Shown here: positions 8,949 through 17,129 of the stretch, in pieces
How the letters are laid out: every line of letters begins with the position of its first letter
Position numbering within the stretch: position 1 is the first letter of the stretch
Source: an uncultured Dermabacter sp.
Lineage (GTDB): Bacteria > Actinomycetota > Actinomycetes > Actinomycetales > Dermabacteraceae
Assembly (NCBI GenBank): GCA_947252755.1
Contig: CAMXWV010000001.1
Coordinates: forward strand, 248,001 to 312,000
Direction of reading: 5' to 3'
Length of the DNA: 64,000 bases
The notes under the pieces: model-generated
Seen by the model: the letters and a program-made list of their open reading frames with translations, nothing else
What the model was told of the DNA's origin: nothing
Databases searched by the model: none
Position numbers and translations under genes: made by a program

Positions 8949-9706
8949 CGGTTCTCTCCTCGCTTCGCCCTCGGCAGCACCGAGGCAACCTGTTGTGCGC
9001 GGTGCTGAACACCCCACTGGGTCACGCGCACCAGCGCTTCACGCACAATTCCTGAACTCATTTTGGAGGCGCCTTCGGTGCGCTCATCGAAATCGATCGG
9101 CACCTCCCGGATCACGGCGCCTGCCTGCGCTGCCCGCCGGGTCATGTCCACCTGGAAGCAGTAGCCCTGACTGGCCACGTCACCGCTGACCAGGCGGCGC
9201 AGCAGATCCGCCCGGAAAGCACGAAAGCCCGCGGTCGCATCGCGCACCCCGATGCCGAGCAGTGCGCGAGTGTAGATGTTCGCACCGCGGGAGAGAAGCT
9301 CGCGTCGACGAGGCCAGTGATGCACGGCTCCCCCGCTCACCCACCGCGACCCGATCGCCAGGTCCGCACCCTGCTCCACAGCCTCCAGCAGGCGGGGCAG
9401 CTGTTCGGGGCGATGGGAGGCATCCGCGTCCATCTCACAGATCACCGCATAGTCCCGGCTCAGGGCCCACTCGAAACCGGCCAGATAAGCCGGGCCAAGG
9501 CCCTGCTTCTGCGTGCGGTGCAACACCCGCACCTGCTGGTCGTTGAGGGATTCCGCCCAGGTGCCGGTTCCATCCGGGGAGGCGTCATCCACGATCAGAA
9601 CATCGGCGTGCGGAACTGCGGTGCGCAGCCGGTTCAGGGTGGCTGGCAGGGCGGCGCGCTCGTTGTAGGTGGGGATCACCACGATGGTGGCACCGGTGGT
9701 GGTCAT
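8945..9706 (-). CDS. Polyprenol monophosphomannose synthase (GT2)
   Basis: 253 residues, glycosyltransferase family 2. IPTYNERAALP, the DDASPDGTG motif and the metal-binding DADASH are all present, as in dolichol/polyprenol-phosphate mannose synthases that transfer mannose from GDP-mannose to polyprenyl phosphate on the inner membrane face. There are no membrane helices, as in Mycobacterium Ppm1 domain 2. In mycobacteria this enzyme is fused to Lnt; here lnt is a separate gene overlapping by four bases, supporting the same partnership. The product feeds lipoglycan or protein mannosylation. Confidence 0.9.
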   Translation of the reverse strand: MTTTGATIVVIPTYNERAALPATLNRLRTAVPHADVLIVDDASPDGTGTWAESLNDQQVRVLHRTQKQGLGPAYLAGFEWALSRDYAVICEMDADASHRPEQLPRLLEAVEQGADLAIGSRWVSGGAVHHWPRRRELLSRGANIYTRALLGIGVRDATAGFRAFRADLLRRLVSGDVASQGYCFQVDMTRRAAQAGAVIREVPIDFDERTEGASKMSSGIVREALVRVTQWGVQHRAQQVASVLPRAKRGENR

Positions 9707-11379
9707 GATCTGCTCCTTCGCGGGCGGGAATGGACAGCGCCGCGACGGGAGCTGCCTGCCCGGCTGCGGTCGCGAGTTCCCGTGGAGTTTCGCCCTGCGG
9801 TGCTCGGATGCTGGTCGATGCAGACGGACCGCCGCAGGGTGAGCAGCAGTCCGCCGACGGCGAGGATGCCGGTGCCCCAGGCGTACGCGTTATGAAAACG
9901 CATCGCCGGAGTGATCCCGCTGCGCAGTGGCACATCCACCAGCATGGTTCCCGCAGTCCAATGATCCAGCTCATCCAGCACGCGCCCGTCCGGGCCGATC
10001 ACCGCAGAGTGGCCCACCGTGGACAGATGCACCACGGAACGGCCGGAGACCACTGCGAACACCTTCGCCTCAGCCAGCTGCTGAGCAGACTCATTCGACG
10101 TTCCGAACAGTGCATTGTTGGACTGCACCACCAGCATCTGCGCTCGCCCGTCCACAACGGTGTCCGCCACCAGGCTCTCATAGGCGATCTCGAAGCAGAT
10201 GAGAACCCCCATGCGGGAGCCGTTGATCGGCATCACTCCGATCTCGGTGCCGGGAAGCATGTCCGTCTTCACCAGGTCCACCTTGTCAGTGATCGCGCCG
10301 AAGAAGTCGCGCAGCGGAATGTACTCGCCGAACGGCACCGGGTGTCGCTTGGCGTACCGGTGTGTGATCGTGCCGCTGTCATCAACCAGGATCGCCTCAT
10401 TGAGCCGGTTTCCCGCACCGGTGGGAATCTGCGTGCCCACCAGCACGGGTGCTTTGGCCGTTCCGGCCAGTGCAGCGAGCGCCTCCATTCGGTCAGGGTC
10501 GGCAGGAGCATCCCAGCCGGTGGAGTCCTCCGGCCAGATCACCACATCCGGCTCCGCTGTGGAGGTAAGACCAGCCTGGGAGGCGGCCAGGTGATTGGCG
10601 AACATCTCCTTCGGCAGGTAGTAGGAGCCCGGCGGAGGCGGTGTGACGTTTCCCTGAACGGCCAGCACCTGCAGGCTCGTGTCCGCGCTCTGTCGCACGG
10701 GTGCCAGCGGTGTGAGCATGGCAATGAGGATGATGAGCAGCGCGGAGGCCGCCGGCCACACTGCACTGAGCGGTGTTCCGTTCTCACGACGGCGCAAGGT
10801 TGCCGAGAGGATCGCCCCTGCCAGCAGCGCGCCGAGCAGCCCCACCACAATCGCAAGCCCGACCGTTCCGATCCACGGCCCGAAGTTCAGCAGCGGTGAC
10901 TTGGCCAGAGCAAAGGCGCTTGCCCCCCAGGGAAGCCCTCCCCAGGGAAACCGTGCCCTCAGGAGCTCAAGCGCAGCCCACAGCAGCGCGAGCAGCAGGC
11001 CGCTGCGAAGTCCGATGCCCAGGCGCAGCAGCACCGACCGCGCAGCCGCCGCAAACAGCATCGGGAACAGGGATTCCACAGCGGCAAGCGCAACCCAGGG
11101 AGCCGTGCCCGCATAGATGTTCGCCCACGCGAACAGCGGCAGAAAAGCGCAGATGCCGAACACGAACCCGCTCAACGCGGCAGTGGCCCTGAGCTGGACG
11201 AACGAGGCGATCAGCAGCAGCGCAATGCTCAGCGGCAGCAGCGGCCACAGATCATAGGGAGGAAAGGCCGCCATGAAGCCAAGACCGCCCACAGCAGCGA
11301 GCACCAGAGCGGGCCCGCCCGGTGTGAAGCGCTCACCGGGACGACGCGGCAGAACCACATCCCGTTCAGACCTGGTCAT
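9703..11379 (-). CDS. lnt: Apolipoprotein N-acyltransferase
   Basis: 558 residues. Six or so N-terminal membrane helices span about residues 25-215, followed by a carbon-nitrogen hydrolase domain with its catalytic residues visible: Glu in VIWPEDST, Lys in YAKRHPVPFGEY and Cys in LICFEIAYE. A final helix lies near residue 505. The enzyme N-acylates the lipid-modified cysteine of lipoproteins; the window encodes possible substrates such as the FKBP lipoprotein and the metal-binding lipoprotein. Start and end both overlap neighbours by four bases. Confidence 0.9.
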   Translation of the reverse strand: MTRSERDVVLPRRPGERFTPGGPALVLAAVGGLGFMAAFPPYDLWPLLPLSIALLLIASFVQLRATAALSGFVFGICAFLPLFAWANIYAGTAPWVALAAVESLFPMLFAAAARSVLLRLGIGLRSGLLLALLWAALELLRARFPWGGLPWGASAFALAKSPLLNFGPWIGTVGLAIVVGLLGALLAGAILSATLRRRENGTPLSAVWPAASALLIILIAMLTPLAPVRQSADTSLQVLAVQGNVTPPPPGSYYLPKEMFANHLAASQAGLTSTAEPDVVIWPEDSTGWDAPADPDRMEALAALAGTAKAPVLVGTQIPTGAGNRLNEAILVDDSGTITHRYAKRHPVPFGEYIPLRDFFGAITDKVDLVKTDMLPGTEIGVMPINGSRMGVLICFEIAYESLVADTVVDGRAQMLVVQSNNALFGTSNESAQQLAEAKVFAVVSGRSVVHLSTVGHSAVIGPDGRVLDELDHWTAGTMLVDVPLRSGITPAMRFHNAYAWGTGILAVGGLLLTLRRSVCIDQHPSTAGRNSTGTRDRSRAGSSRRGAVHSRPRRSRS

Positions 11380-12092
11380 CGTGCCCCCACGGGAATGGTC
11401 AGCTGTCCGGCGTCAGCGACGATCCGGCCATGCTTAAGGGTCAGCCACGGGCGGGGAGTCTCACTGGTGCTGAGGTCCGGCAGCATCGGGGTGCGGCTGC
11501 GGGGGTCAGTGGAACAGGTTTGGATGCGCTCATCGTTGCCGCGCACTGTCAGGTCCCACGGCTCCCACACCACCAGGTCGGCGGGGGCGCCGGGCACTAG
11601 TGAGCCCGGATGCGGCTGGCCCAGCAGCCGGCGGCCGCCCCGGGTAGCCGCCAGGAAAGCAGCCCGTACGCTGATCCGCTCCTCCGGCGGAGGATCAACA
11701 GCTGCAGCGCGCACCCACTCCCACGGGCTCACCGCTGCCCCATGTGAACCGAACGCGAATGCGCGTCCCATGCGGCTCAGCTCCAGCAGGCTGTGATCGA
11801 GGCCCTGGTGCGGAGCGAGCCGCAGCAGGGGGCTGTCGCAGTCCTCCACCCGATCGGTGATGCCGAGTGCCGCATCATCCTGCTCCGTGCGCGGCGCCTT
11901 TCCTGGCAGCGCGTCGACGAACGACGGCGTGACCAGGCAGCCGGCGGCGTCGAGGCGCGGCGTGCCCGCAAAGAGCGCTGCGGCAGTGGCGAGCGGACCG
12001 TGCCATGCGATGACGCCGTCTTCCACCAGCAGAGCACTCGCCTCCGGCTCTGCGGCACTGTAGACGGCCACATCAACGATGAGCAGGGACAT
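11376..12092 (-). CDS. Amidohydrolase-like protein lacking the metal-binding core
   Basis: 238 residues. The start at 12092 follows a strong GGGAGGAG. The N-terminal 60 residues (DGVIAWHGP, LVTPSFVDA) and the C-terminal 110 residues (PGSLVPGAPADLVVWEP, STDPRSRTPMLPDLS) resemble the composite beta-sandwich and final barrel part of YtcJ-like amidohydrolases. However, the HxH that should follow SFVDA is missing, and the middle of the barrel is absent. Length is well below full amidohydrolases. It is probably catalytically dead or repurposed, yet the frame is open and it sits inside a tight operon between helY and lnt. Confidence 0.65.
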   Translation of the reverse strand: MSLLIVDVAVYSAAEPEASALLVEDGVIAWHGPLATAAALFAGTPRLDAAGCLVTPSFVDALPGKAPRTEQDDAALGITDRVEDCDSPLLRLAPHQGLDHSLLELSRMGRAFAFGSHGAAVSPWEWVRAAAVDPPPEERISVRAAFLAATRGGRRLLGQPHPGSLVPGAPADLVVWEPWDLTVRGNDERIQTCSTDPRSRTPMLPDLSTSETPRPWLTLKHGRIVADAGQLTIPVGAR

Positions 12093-12103
12093 GATCTCCT
12101 CCC

Positions 12104-14839
12104 TCACATGTCCTGAGCAACGATGCCCCGCAGCACCAGAGTGCGAGCGCGGCGGGCCGTCACCGCTGTGGCGAGCACATCCTCAGTGCCGCCCAGGTGC
12201 TCAAGATGATCCAACAGATCCACCACCTGGCGCATATGCCTCACGAAGTCTCCGGGCGCCACCGGCATATCCTCCACGGACGCGGCGAAGCCTGCTCCGC
12301 GCGCCCACCGGAACACAGCACCGGCCATCGCCGGGTTCGGCTCCGGGGTGAGGCTCAGTCCGTGGGTGCGTTCCAACGCGGCCACCTGGTCTGTGATCAC
12401 GCTCAGCGCGTGCAGCGTGCGGGCAAAAGCGCGGTCGGGCAGCTCTTCCGGCGCTGCCTCATCACGCCGGGTCTCATACACCAGCGCGGACACTACCGCG
12501 GCGAGCGTAGCGGGCTTCACGTTGCTGAGAACCCCCTCGGAGACGGCTTCGCAGACCACCAGGTCCCGATCGGAGAAGATCCGCTCCAGCAGGCGTCCTT
12601 TCGGGGTGATCGCCGCAGTCTGGTCCTGGTCGATCTGCACATAGTCAAGAGCGGTGAGCACGGCGAGCACGCGGTCGAACTCCCGCGCCAGGTGCGAGGA
12701 GCGTGCACTGATGCTGCGCTCCGCACGGTCCCGGTCCCGCGCAGCCTTCCGCCACCGGTGGATCCAGCGCATGTGCGCATCCCGATCCGGACAGGAATGA
12801 CACGGGTGCGCGCGCAGCTGTTCCCGCAGCTCCAGCAGCACACGATCACGTGACGAGGTGGACTTCTCGCGGGGCACCGCCGCCTTCGGTGAACGCTGCC
12901 CGGAAAGGCGAGAGCGCAGCACACTGCCGGTGTCCTTGCGCACCTTCGCGGAGCGAAGCTTGTCCAGGCTGGGGGTGCGCATCGTGTCAATCACCGCCGG
13001 CTGGTTCGGGAAGTCGCGGCCCCGATACTCACGCTGCTGCCCATGGGTGGTGATGACGGTGACCCGGGGACCATCCACGGTCTTCTCATTCCATACCACG
13101 ACGGCGAAGCCTTCGCGACGGCCACCGGGGATGGCGATGATGTCTCCGCGGCGAAGCTTGCGCACCGCTTGAGCGGCGCGGTCCTGCTGTCGCTTGGCCC
13201 GGTCGCGGTTCAGCGCCTTCTCCCGCTGGGTGATGGATTCCAACAGCTGCGCGTACTCCTCGATGTCCCCCTGGTCGCAGACGAGCGCCTCACGGTACTG
13301 CTCAGCGGTCTCTGCCAACTGGCGGGCGCGTCGGGCCTGGCCCACGATGCCGCGGTCGGTTTGAAACTGGGCGAAAGAGCTGGCGAGGGTGTCCCGGGCT
13401 TCATCCAGGGTGAAGCGATCCAGCAGGTTGATCGTCATGGTGTAGGTGGGCCTGAATGCTGAACGCAGCGGGTAGGTGCGCTTGGAGGCGAGACCGGCCA
13501 CCTCCTCGGCGCTGCCTGAGTCGGTGACCACCACCACCGCGTGGCCTTCCACGTCGATTCCGCGGCGGCCGGCCCGGCCGGTCAGCTGCGTGTACTCACC
13601 CGGTGTGATCGGAGCGTGTTCGGTGCCGTTGAACTTGGTCAGCTGATCGAGCACCACGGTGCGCGCCGGCATATTGATGCCGAGCGCGAGGGTTTCGGTG
13701 GCGAACACCAGCTTGATCAGACCGCTGGCGAAGAGGTCTTCGATCGCGGACTTCACCAGCGGCAGCTGACCGGCGTGGTGCGCAGCGATCCCCGCCTGAG
13801 CGGCGCGCTGGATCCGATGCAGGCCGAGCGCGTCGGCATCCTCAGCGGAGATGTCCGCAAACCGCTCGCGCAGCACCTCACGGATGCGACGGCGCTCTTC
13901 AGCAGTGGTCAGTTCAATGTTTGCGCGCATCAGCTGGCCCACTGCCTGATCGCAGCCGGCTCGGCTGAAGATGAAGAAGATTGCGGGCAGCAGCCCCGCC
14001 TCATCAAGCGTATGAACCACATCCGCTCGGCTCATCCCGCGCGGACGCATGAACTGCTCCTTGCGGGGGCCGCGAAAGCGAGTGCGGCCCTTTCGGTTGT
14101 GGCCGCGGTACACGGGACGTTCACGGTCCTGGCCGAGCGAGCGCAGCGCCGGGTTGATTTCGCGGTATCGGGTGTTGACATCCGGCCCGTGCGCCGCCAT
14201 CGGCTCACCGTCGATGTCAAGGAACACATCGATGAGGTCATGGTTGAACAGCACGTGCTGCCACAGCGGAACAGGGCGACGCTCAGAGACGACCACCTCG
14301 CTCTGCCCGCGCACCTCTTCCACCCAGGCGCCGAACTCTTCGATGTTCGAGACCGTGGCGGACAGCGCCACAAGCTGAATCGACTCCGGCAGGTGGATGA
14401 TGATCTCTTCCCACACCGGTCCGCGCAGCCGGTCTGCCAGATAATGGACCTCGTCCATGACCACGTAGCCCAAATCCATCAGCGCCGGGGAGTCCCCGTA
14501 CATCATGTTGCGCAGGATCTCGGTGGTCATCACCACCACCGGGCCGTTCGGATTCACCGAGACATCACCGGTGATCAGCCCTACCGTCTCATGGTCCAGC
14601 CAGTCGACGAGGTCATTGTATTTCTGGTTCGACAGCGCTTTGATCGGCGCGGTGTAGAACACCTTGGCGCCCCGTTGGAGAGCGCAATGCACGGCATATT
14701 CGCCCACGATCGTTTTTCCGGCCCCGGTGGGGGCGGCGACGAGCACGGATGAGCCGCGGTCGATCGCATCCATCCCCTTGATCTGAAAGGGATCCAGCGG
14801 GAAGGCGAAGCGGTCGGTGAACTCGCTGCGGGCGGTCAT
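12104..14839 (-). CDS. helY: Ski2/Mtr4-like DEAD/DEAH-box RNA helicase (HelY)
   Basis: 911 residues. Motifs in order: Q-motif area DPFQIKGMDAI, Walker A APTGAGKT (about 40-47), TTEILRNMMY, DEVHY box II, SATVSN, and QLTGRAGRRGID motif VI. This is the SF2 Ski2-like arrangement of actinobacterial HelY. The C-terminal third contains a CxxC-type pair (CHSCPD) and DSHCT-like helical domain. HelY presumably unwinds structured RNA; biochemical role is inferred. ATG 14839 is preferred over TTG 14842 because GGAGG lies four bases before it. The locus order helY-tatC-tatA-paf matches mycobacteria. Confidence 0.9.
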   Translation of the reverse strand: MTARSEFTDRFAFPLDPFQIKGMDAIDRGSSVLVAAPTGAGKTIVGEYAVHCALQRGAKVFYTAPIKALSNQKYNDLVDWLDHETVGLITGDVSVNPNGPVVVMTTEILRNMMYGDSPALMDLGYVVMDEVHYLADRLRGPVWEEIIIHLPESIQLVALSATVSNIEEFGAWVEEVRGQSEVVVSERRPVPLWQHVLFNHDLIDVFLDIDGEPMAAHGPDVNTRYREINPALRSLGQDRERPVYRGHNRKGRTRFRGPRKEQFMRPRGMSRADVVHTLDEAGLLPAIFFIFSRAGCDQAVGQLMRANIELTTAEERRRIREVLRERFADISAEDADALGLHRIQRAAQAGIAAHHAGQLPLVKSAIEDLFASGLIKLVFATETLALGINMPARTVVLDQLTKFNGTEHAPITPGEYTQLTGRAGRRGIDVEGHAVVVVTDSGSAEEVAGLASKRTYPLRSAFRPTYTMTINLLDRFTLDEARDTLASSFAQFQTDRGIVGQARRARQLAETAEQYREALVCDQGDIEEYAQLLESITQREKALNRDRAKRQQDRAAQAVRKLRRGDIIAIPGGRREGFAVVVWNEKTVDGPRVTVITTHGQQREYRGRDFPNQPAVIDTMRTPSLDKLRSAKVRKDTGSVLRSRLSGQRSPKAAVPREKSTSSRDRVLLELREQLRAHPCHSCPDRDAHMRWIHRWRKAARDRDRAERSISARSSHLAREFDRVLAVLTALDYVQIDQDQTAAITPKGRLLERIFSDRDLVVCEAVSEGVLSNVKPATLAAVVSALVYETRRDEAAPEELPDRAFARTLHALSVITDQVAALERTHGLSLTPEPNPAMAGAVFRWARGAGFAASVEDMPVAPGDFVRHMRQVVDLLDHLEHLGGTEDVLATAVTARRARTLVLRGIVAQDM

Positions 14840-15762
14840 CAATCCTCCGGTTCCATGAGAATGCGCACTGCTCCCGGTCGGATTCGGGCTGTGATCGGCA
14901 GCGCCCCGTGCGGCTCCCCGTCAGCAAAAGCACGCAGATGGCGAGAGTCGCGCAGGCCCACCGTGATCGATTCTCTCACCGGGTGGACGGCGAACTCGCT
15001 CAGGTTCGTGTGGGTGCCGCTGAACACCTTGGGGAACAGGCGCACCAGGCGGCCCCGCGGCATGGCGTCCACCACTGCCAGCTCAAGCGCACCGTCAAAG
15101 GCCGAGGAGTCCGGGGAGATCACCATGCCGCCGCCCATCACACCTGAGTTGCACAGAGTGATCAGGGCCGCATCGATCGCCTGGCGCTCACCGCCATCGA
15201 TCTCCACCCAGTACGGCAACGCCGAGAACCGGGCAAGCTCCCGGATCACAGCCAGGGTGTAGCGGCGCCCCAGCGGTCCGCGGGACCGGTTAGCACGGGC
15301 ATTCACCAGGGCATCAAACCCGAGGCTCACGTTGCCGAGCACAAGTGTTGGCTTATCCTGGCCCGTCCCGCTCAGCTCAATCGCATCCATGCGGACGACG
15401 GGTCGCGACAGCGCGTGCAGCAGAACACGCACAGCTTCATCCGGGTTGTTCAGCGGCAGGCCGAGCGCCCGGGCCAGATCATTGCCGGAGCCGGCGGGCA
15501 CGATGCCGAGCCGCACCTGGGTGCCTGCCACACAGGATGCGCCGAGCGCGGCCGTGCCGTCACCGCCCACCACCACGAGCGCGGTGAGGTCATGCTTGAT
15601 CTCCTCAACGCGCGCCTTGGCGACTGCAGCCGTGGGCCCGGACAGGTCGATCACGGATAGGCCGGACATCTGCAGCAGAGAGTCCACGTGGCGCCCGATG
15701 CGCTGGGCGGCGCCCGCGGCCGCTGACGGATTGGTCAGCAGCCCGACGCGCAGCCGGTTCAC
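14839..15762 (-). CDS. Diacylglycerol/lipid kinase family protein
   Basis: 307 residues. The nucleotide-binding VVVGGDGT motif (about 61-68) and VPAGSGNDLAR define the DAGK catalytic family that phosphorylates diacylglycerol or related lipids with ATP. Length equals soluble bacterial DgkB-type enzymes. Its GTG start overlaps the tatC stop and its stop overlaps the helY start, so three genes are translationally coupled. Probable role is recycling of diacylglycerol into phospholipid; the exact lipid substrate is not determined. Confidence 0.85.
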   Translation of the reverse strand: MNRLRVGLLTNPSAAAGAAQRIGRHVDSLLQMSGLSVIDLSGPTAAVAKARVEEIKHDLTALVVVGGDGTAALGASCVAGTQVRLGIVPAGSGNDLARALGLPLNNPDEAVRVLLHALSRPVVRMDAIELSGTGQDKPTLVLGNVSLGFDALVNARANRSRGPLGRRYTLAVIRELARFSALPYWVEIDGGERQAIDAALITLCNSGVMGGGMVISPDSSAFDGALELAVVDAMPRGRLVRLFPKVFSGTHTNLSEFAVHPVRESITVGLRDSRHLRAFADGEPHGALPITARIRPGAVRILMEPED

Positions 15763-16646
15763 GACTCGTCCGTAGTGCGGTAGGAGTCTTCGATCGCCTC
15801 GGGCAGATCAATCGGCTCTACCTCGTCGTCAATGCGGCTGGGCCCGGACTCCTCCAGTGACGCCAGCATCGCAGCGTGTTTGCGGGCTCGGCGTTTGTCA
15901 TTGATCGCCGACACCCCCACCGCGGCGAAGAACAGTCCGATCAGCGGCAGGGTCATGGCGATCAGCGTGAACGGCTCAGGAGTGGGCACCAGCACGGCCA
16001 CGAACAGGAAGCTGAGGAAGATCACCCAGCGCCATGCCTTCAGCATGGTCCGCGCCGGCAGAATGCCCACCATGTTCAGCGCCACCAGCAGCACCGGGTA
16101 CACGAAGGCGATGCCGAACGCGAGCACCAACTTGATGACAAGGTCAAGGTACTTATCGAACTCCACCAGCTGCATGACCTCTTCGGTGGGCCGAAAGCCC
16201 AGCAGCACCGGAACGGTCTTGGTGATCGCAAAGTAGCCCGCCACACACCCGATGAGGAATAGCGGTGCGGAAGCACCGACGAAGCCGATCGTGTATCGGC
16301 GTTCGTTCTTGTGCAGTCCGGGGGTGATGAACCGCCAGATCTGGAACAGCACCATGGGGCTGGCCAGGGCAAGGCCGATGTACACCGCTAGACGCAGGTG
16401 GACTTCCAGGGTGGATCCGATGCCGCCGAAGTTCAGGTTGACGTTATAGCCCTGATCCTTCAGGCCGATGAAGGGCGCGGCGATGGCATCGAACACGGGA
16501 TAGTAGATCCACCACCCAGCGATCGCGCACACCAGCACCGAAGCGGCCACGATGAGAAGCCGGTTGCGGAACTCGGTGAGATGTTCACCGAGGGTCATCC
16601 GGCCCTCTGGGTTCTTCGGTGTGCGCTGCTTCTTGGGTTTGGCCAC
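15759..16646 (-). CDS. tatC: Sec-independent protein translocase TatC
   Basis: 295 residues, six predicted transmembrane helices. The N-terminal LTEFRNRLL region and the glutamate-bearing LRLAVYIGLALASPMVLFQIW segment are TatC signatures. It binds twin-arginine signal peptides and forms the receptor complex with TatA-type subunits. GTG start at 16646. The cytosolic C-terminal tail (about 45 residues) is rich in charged residues. tatA lies 68 bases upstream on the same strand. Confidence 0.95.
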   Translation of the reverse strand: MAKPKKQRTPKNPEGRMTLGEHLTEFRNRLLIVAASVLVCAIAGWWIYYPVFDAIAAPFIGLKDQGYNVNLNFGGIGSTLEVHLRLAVYIGLALASPMVLFQIWRFITPGLHKNERRYTIGFVGASAPLFLIGCVAGYFAITKTVPVLLGFRPTEEVMQLVEFDKYLDLVIKLVLAFGIAFVYPVLLVALNMVGILPARTMLKAWRWVIFLSFLFVAVLVPTPEPFTLIAMTLPLIGLFFAAVGVSAINDKRRARKHAAMLASLEESGPSRIDDEVEPIDLPEAIEDSYRTTDES

Positions 16647-16714
16647 GCCTCAGATCATCCTTTTCACAGCCCCGGCCCGAACTGGGGCCGGGGATCGGCT
16701 CTCGTCAGTCTCGC

Positions 16715-17047
16715 TCAGTCGCGGCGGTAGCCGTCATCGTCGCGGCGCTGGCGGATGCGCTCTGCCTCCAGGGGGCGATCATCGTGGGCATCACGGGGGT
16801 CGAAGTCGCGAGCGGAATCATCTGCGCGGTCACGGGGGCGCTCACGGTCGCGCGGCTCATCGCTCTCGTCAAACTCCTCGCCCTTGTCGTTGTCCTTGCG
16901 CAGCTCATCGACTTCGCTCTTGAAGATGCGCATGGACTTGCCCAGGTTGCGGGCCAGCCCGGGGAGCTTGCCAGCGCCGAACAGGAGGATCGCCAGCACC
17001 ACCAAGATCAGGATCGGCCAGGGGCTGCGGAAGAAGCCACTTCCCAT
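16715..17047 (-). CDS. tatA: Sec-independent protein translocase TatA
   Basis: 110 residues. A single N-terminal transmembrane helix (PILILVVLAILLFGAGKLP), the FG dipeptide at its end, the amphipathic helix LPGLARNLGKSMRIFKSEV, and a long charged tail rich in Arg and Asp are all typical of TatA/E. It polymerises to form the twin-arginine translocation path. No tatB is seen nearby; many actinobacteria place tatB elsewhere. The Asp/Arg tail is longer than minimal TatA. Confidence 0.93.
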   Translation of the reverse strand: MGSGFFRSPWPILILVVLAILLFGAGKLPGLARNLGKSMRIFKSEVDELRKDNDKGEEFDESDEPRDRERPRDRADDSARDFDPRDAHDDRPLEAERIRQRRDDDGYRRD

Positions 17048-17129
17048 TGTGAGTCTCCGTTTTCAAGGAATCGACAGTTGTGGTCCCGCCCAGTTTAGTC
17101 GCATCCGCAACTGGCGGGCACCACGGGCC

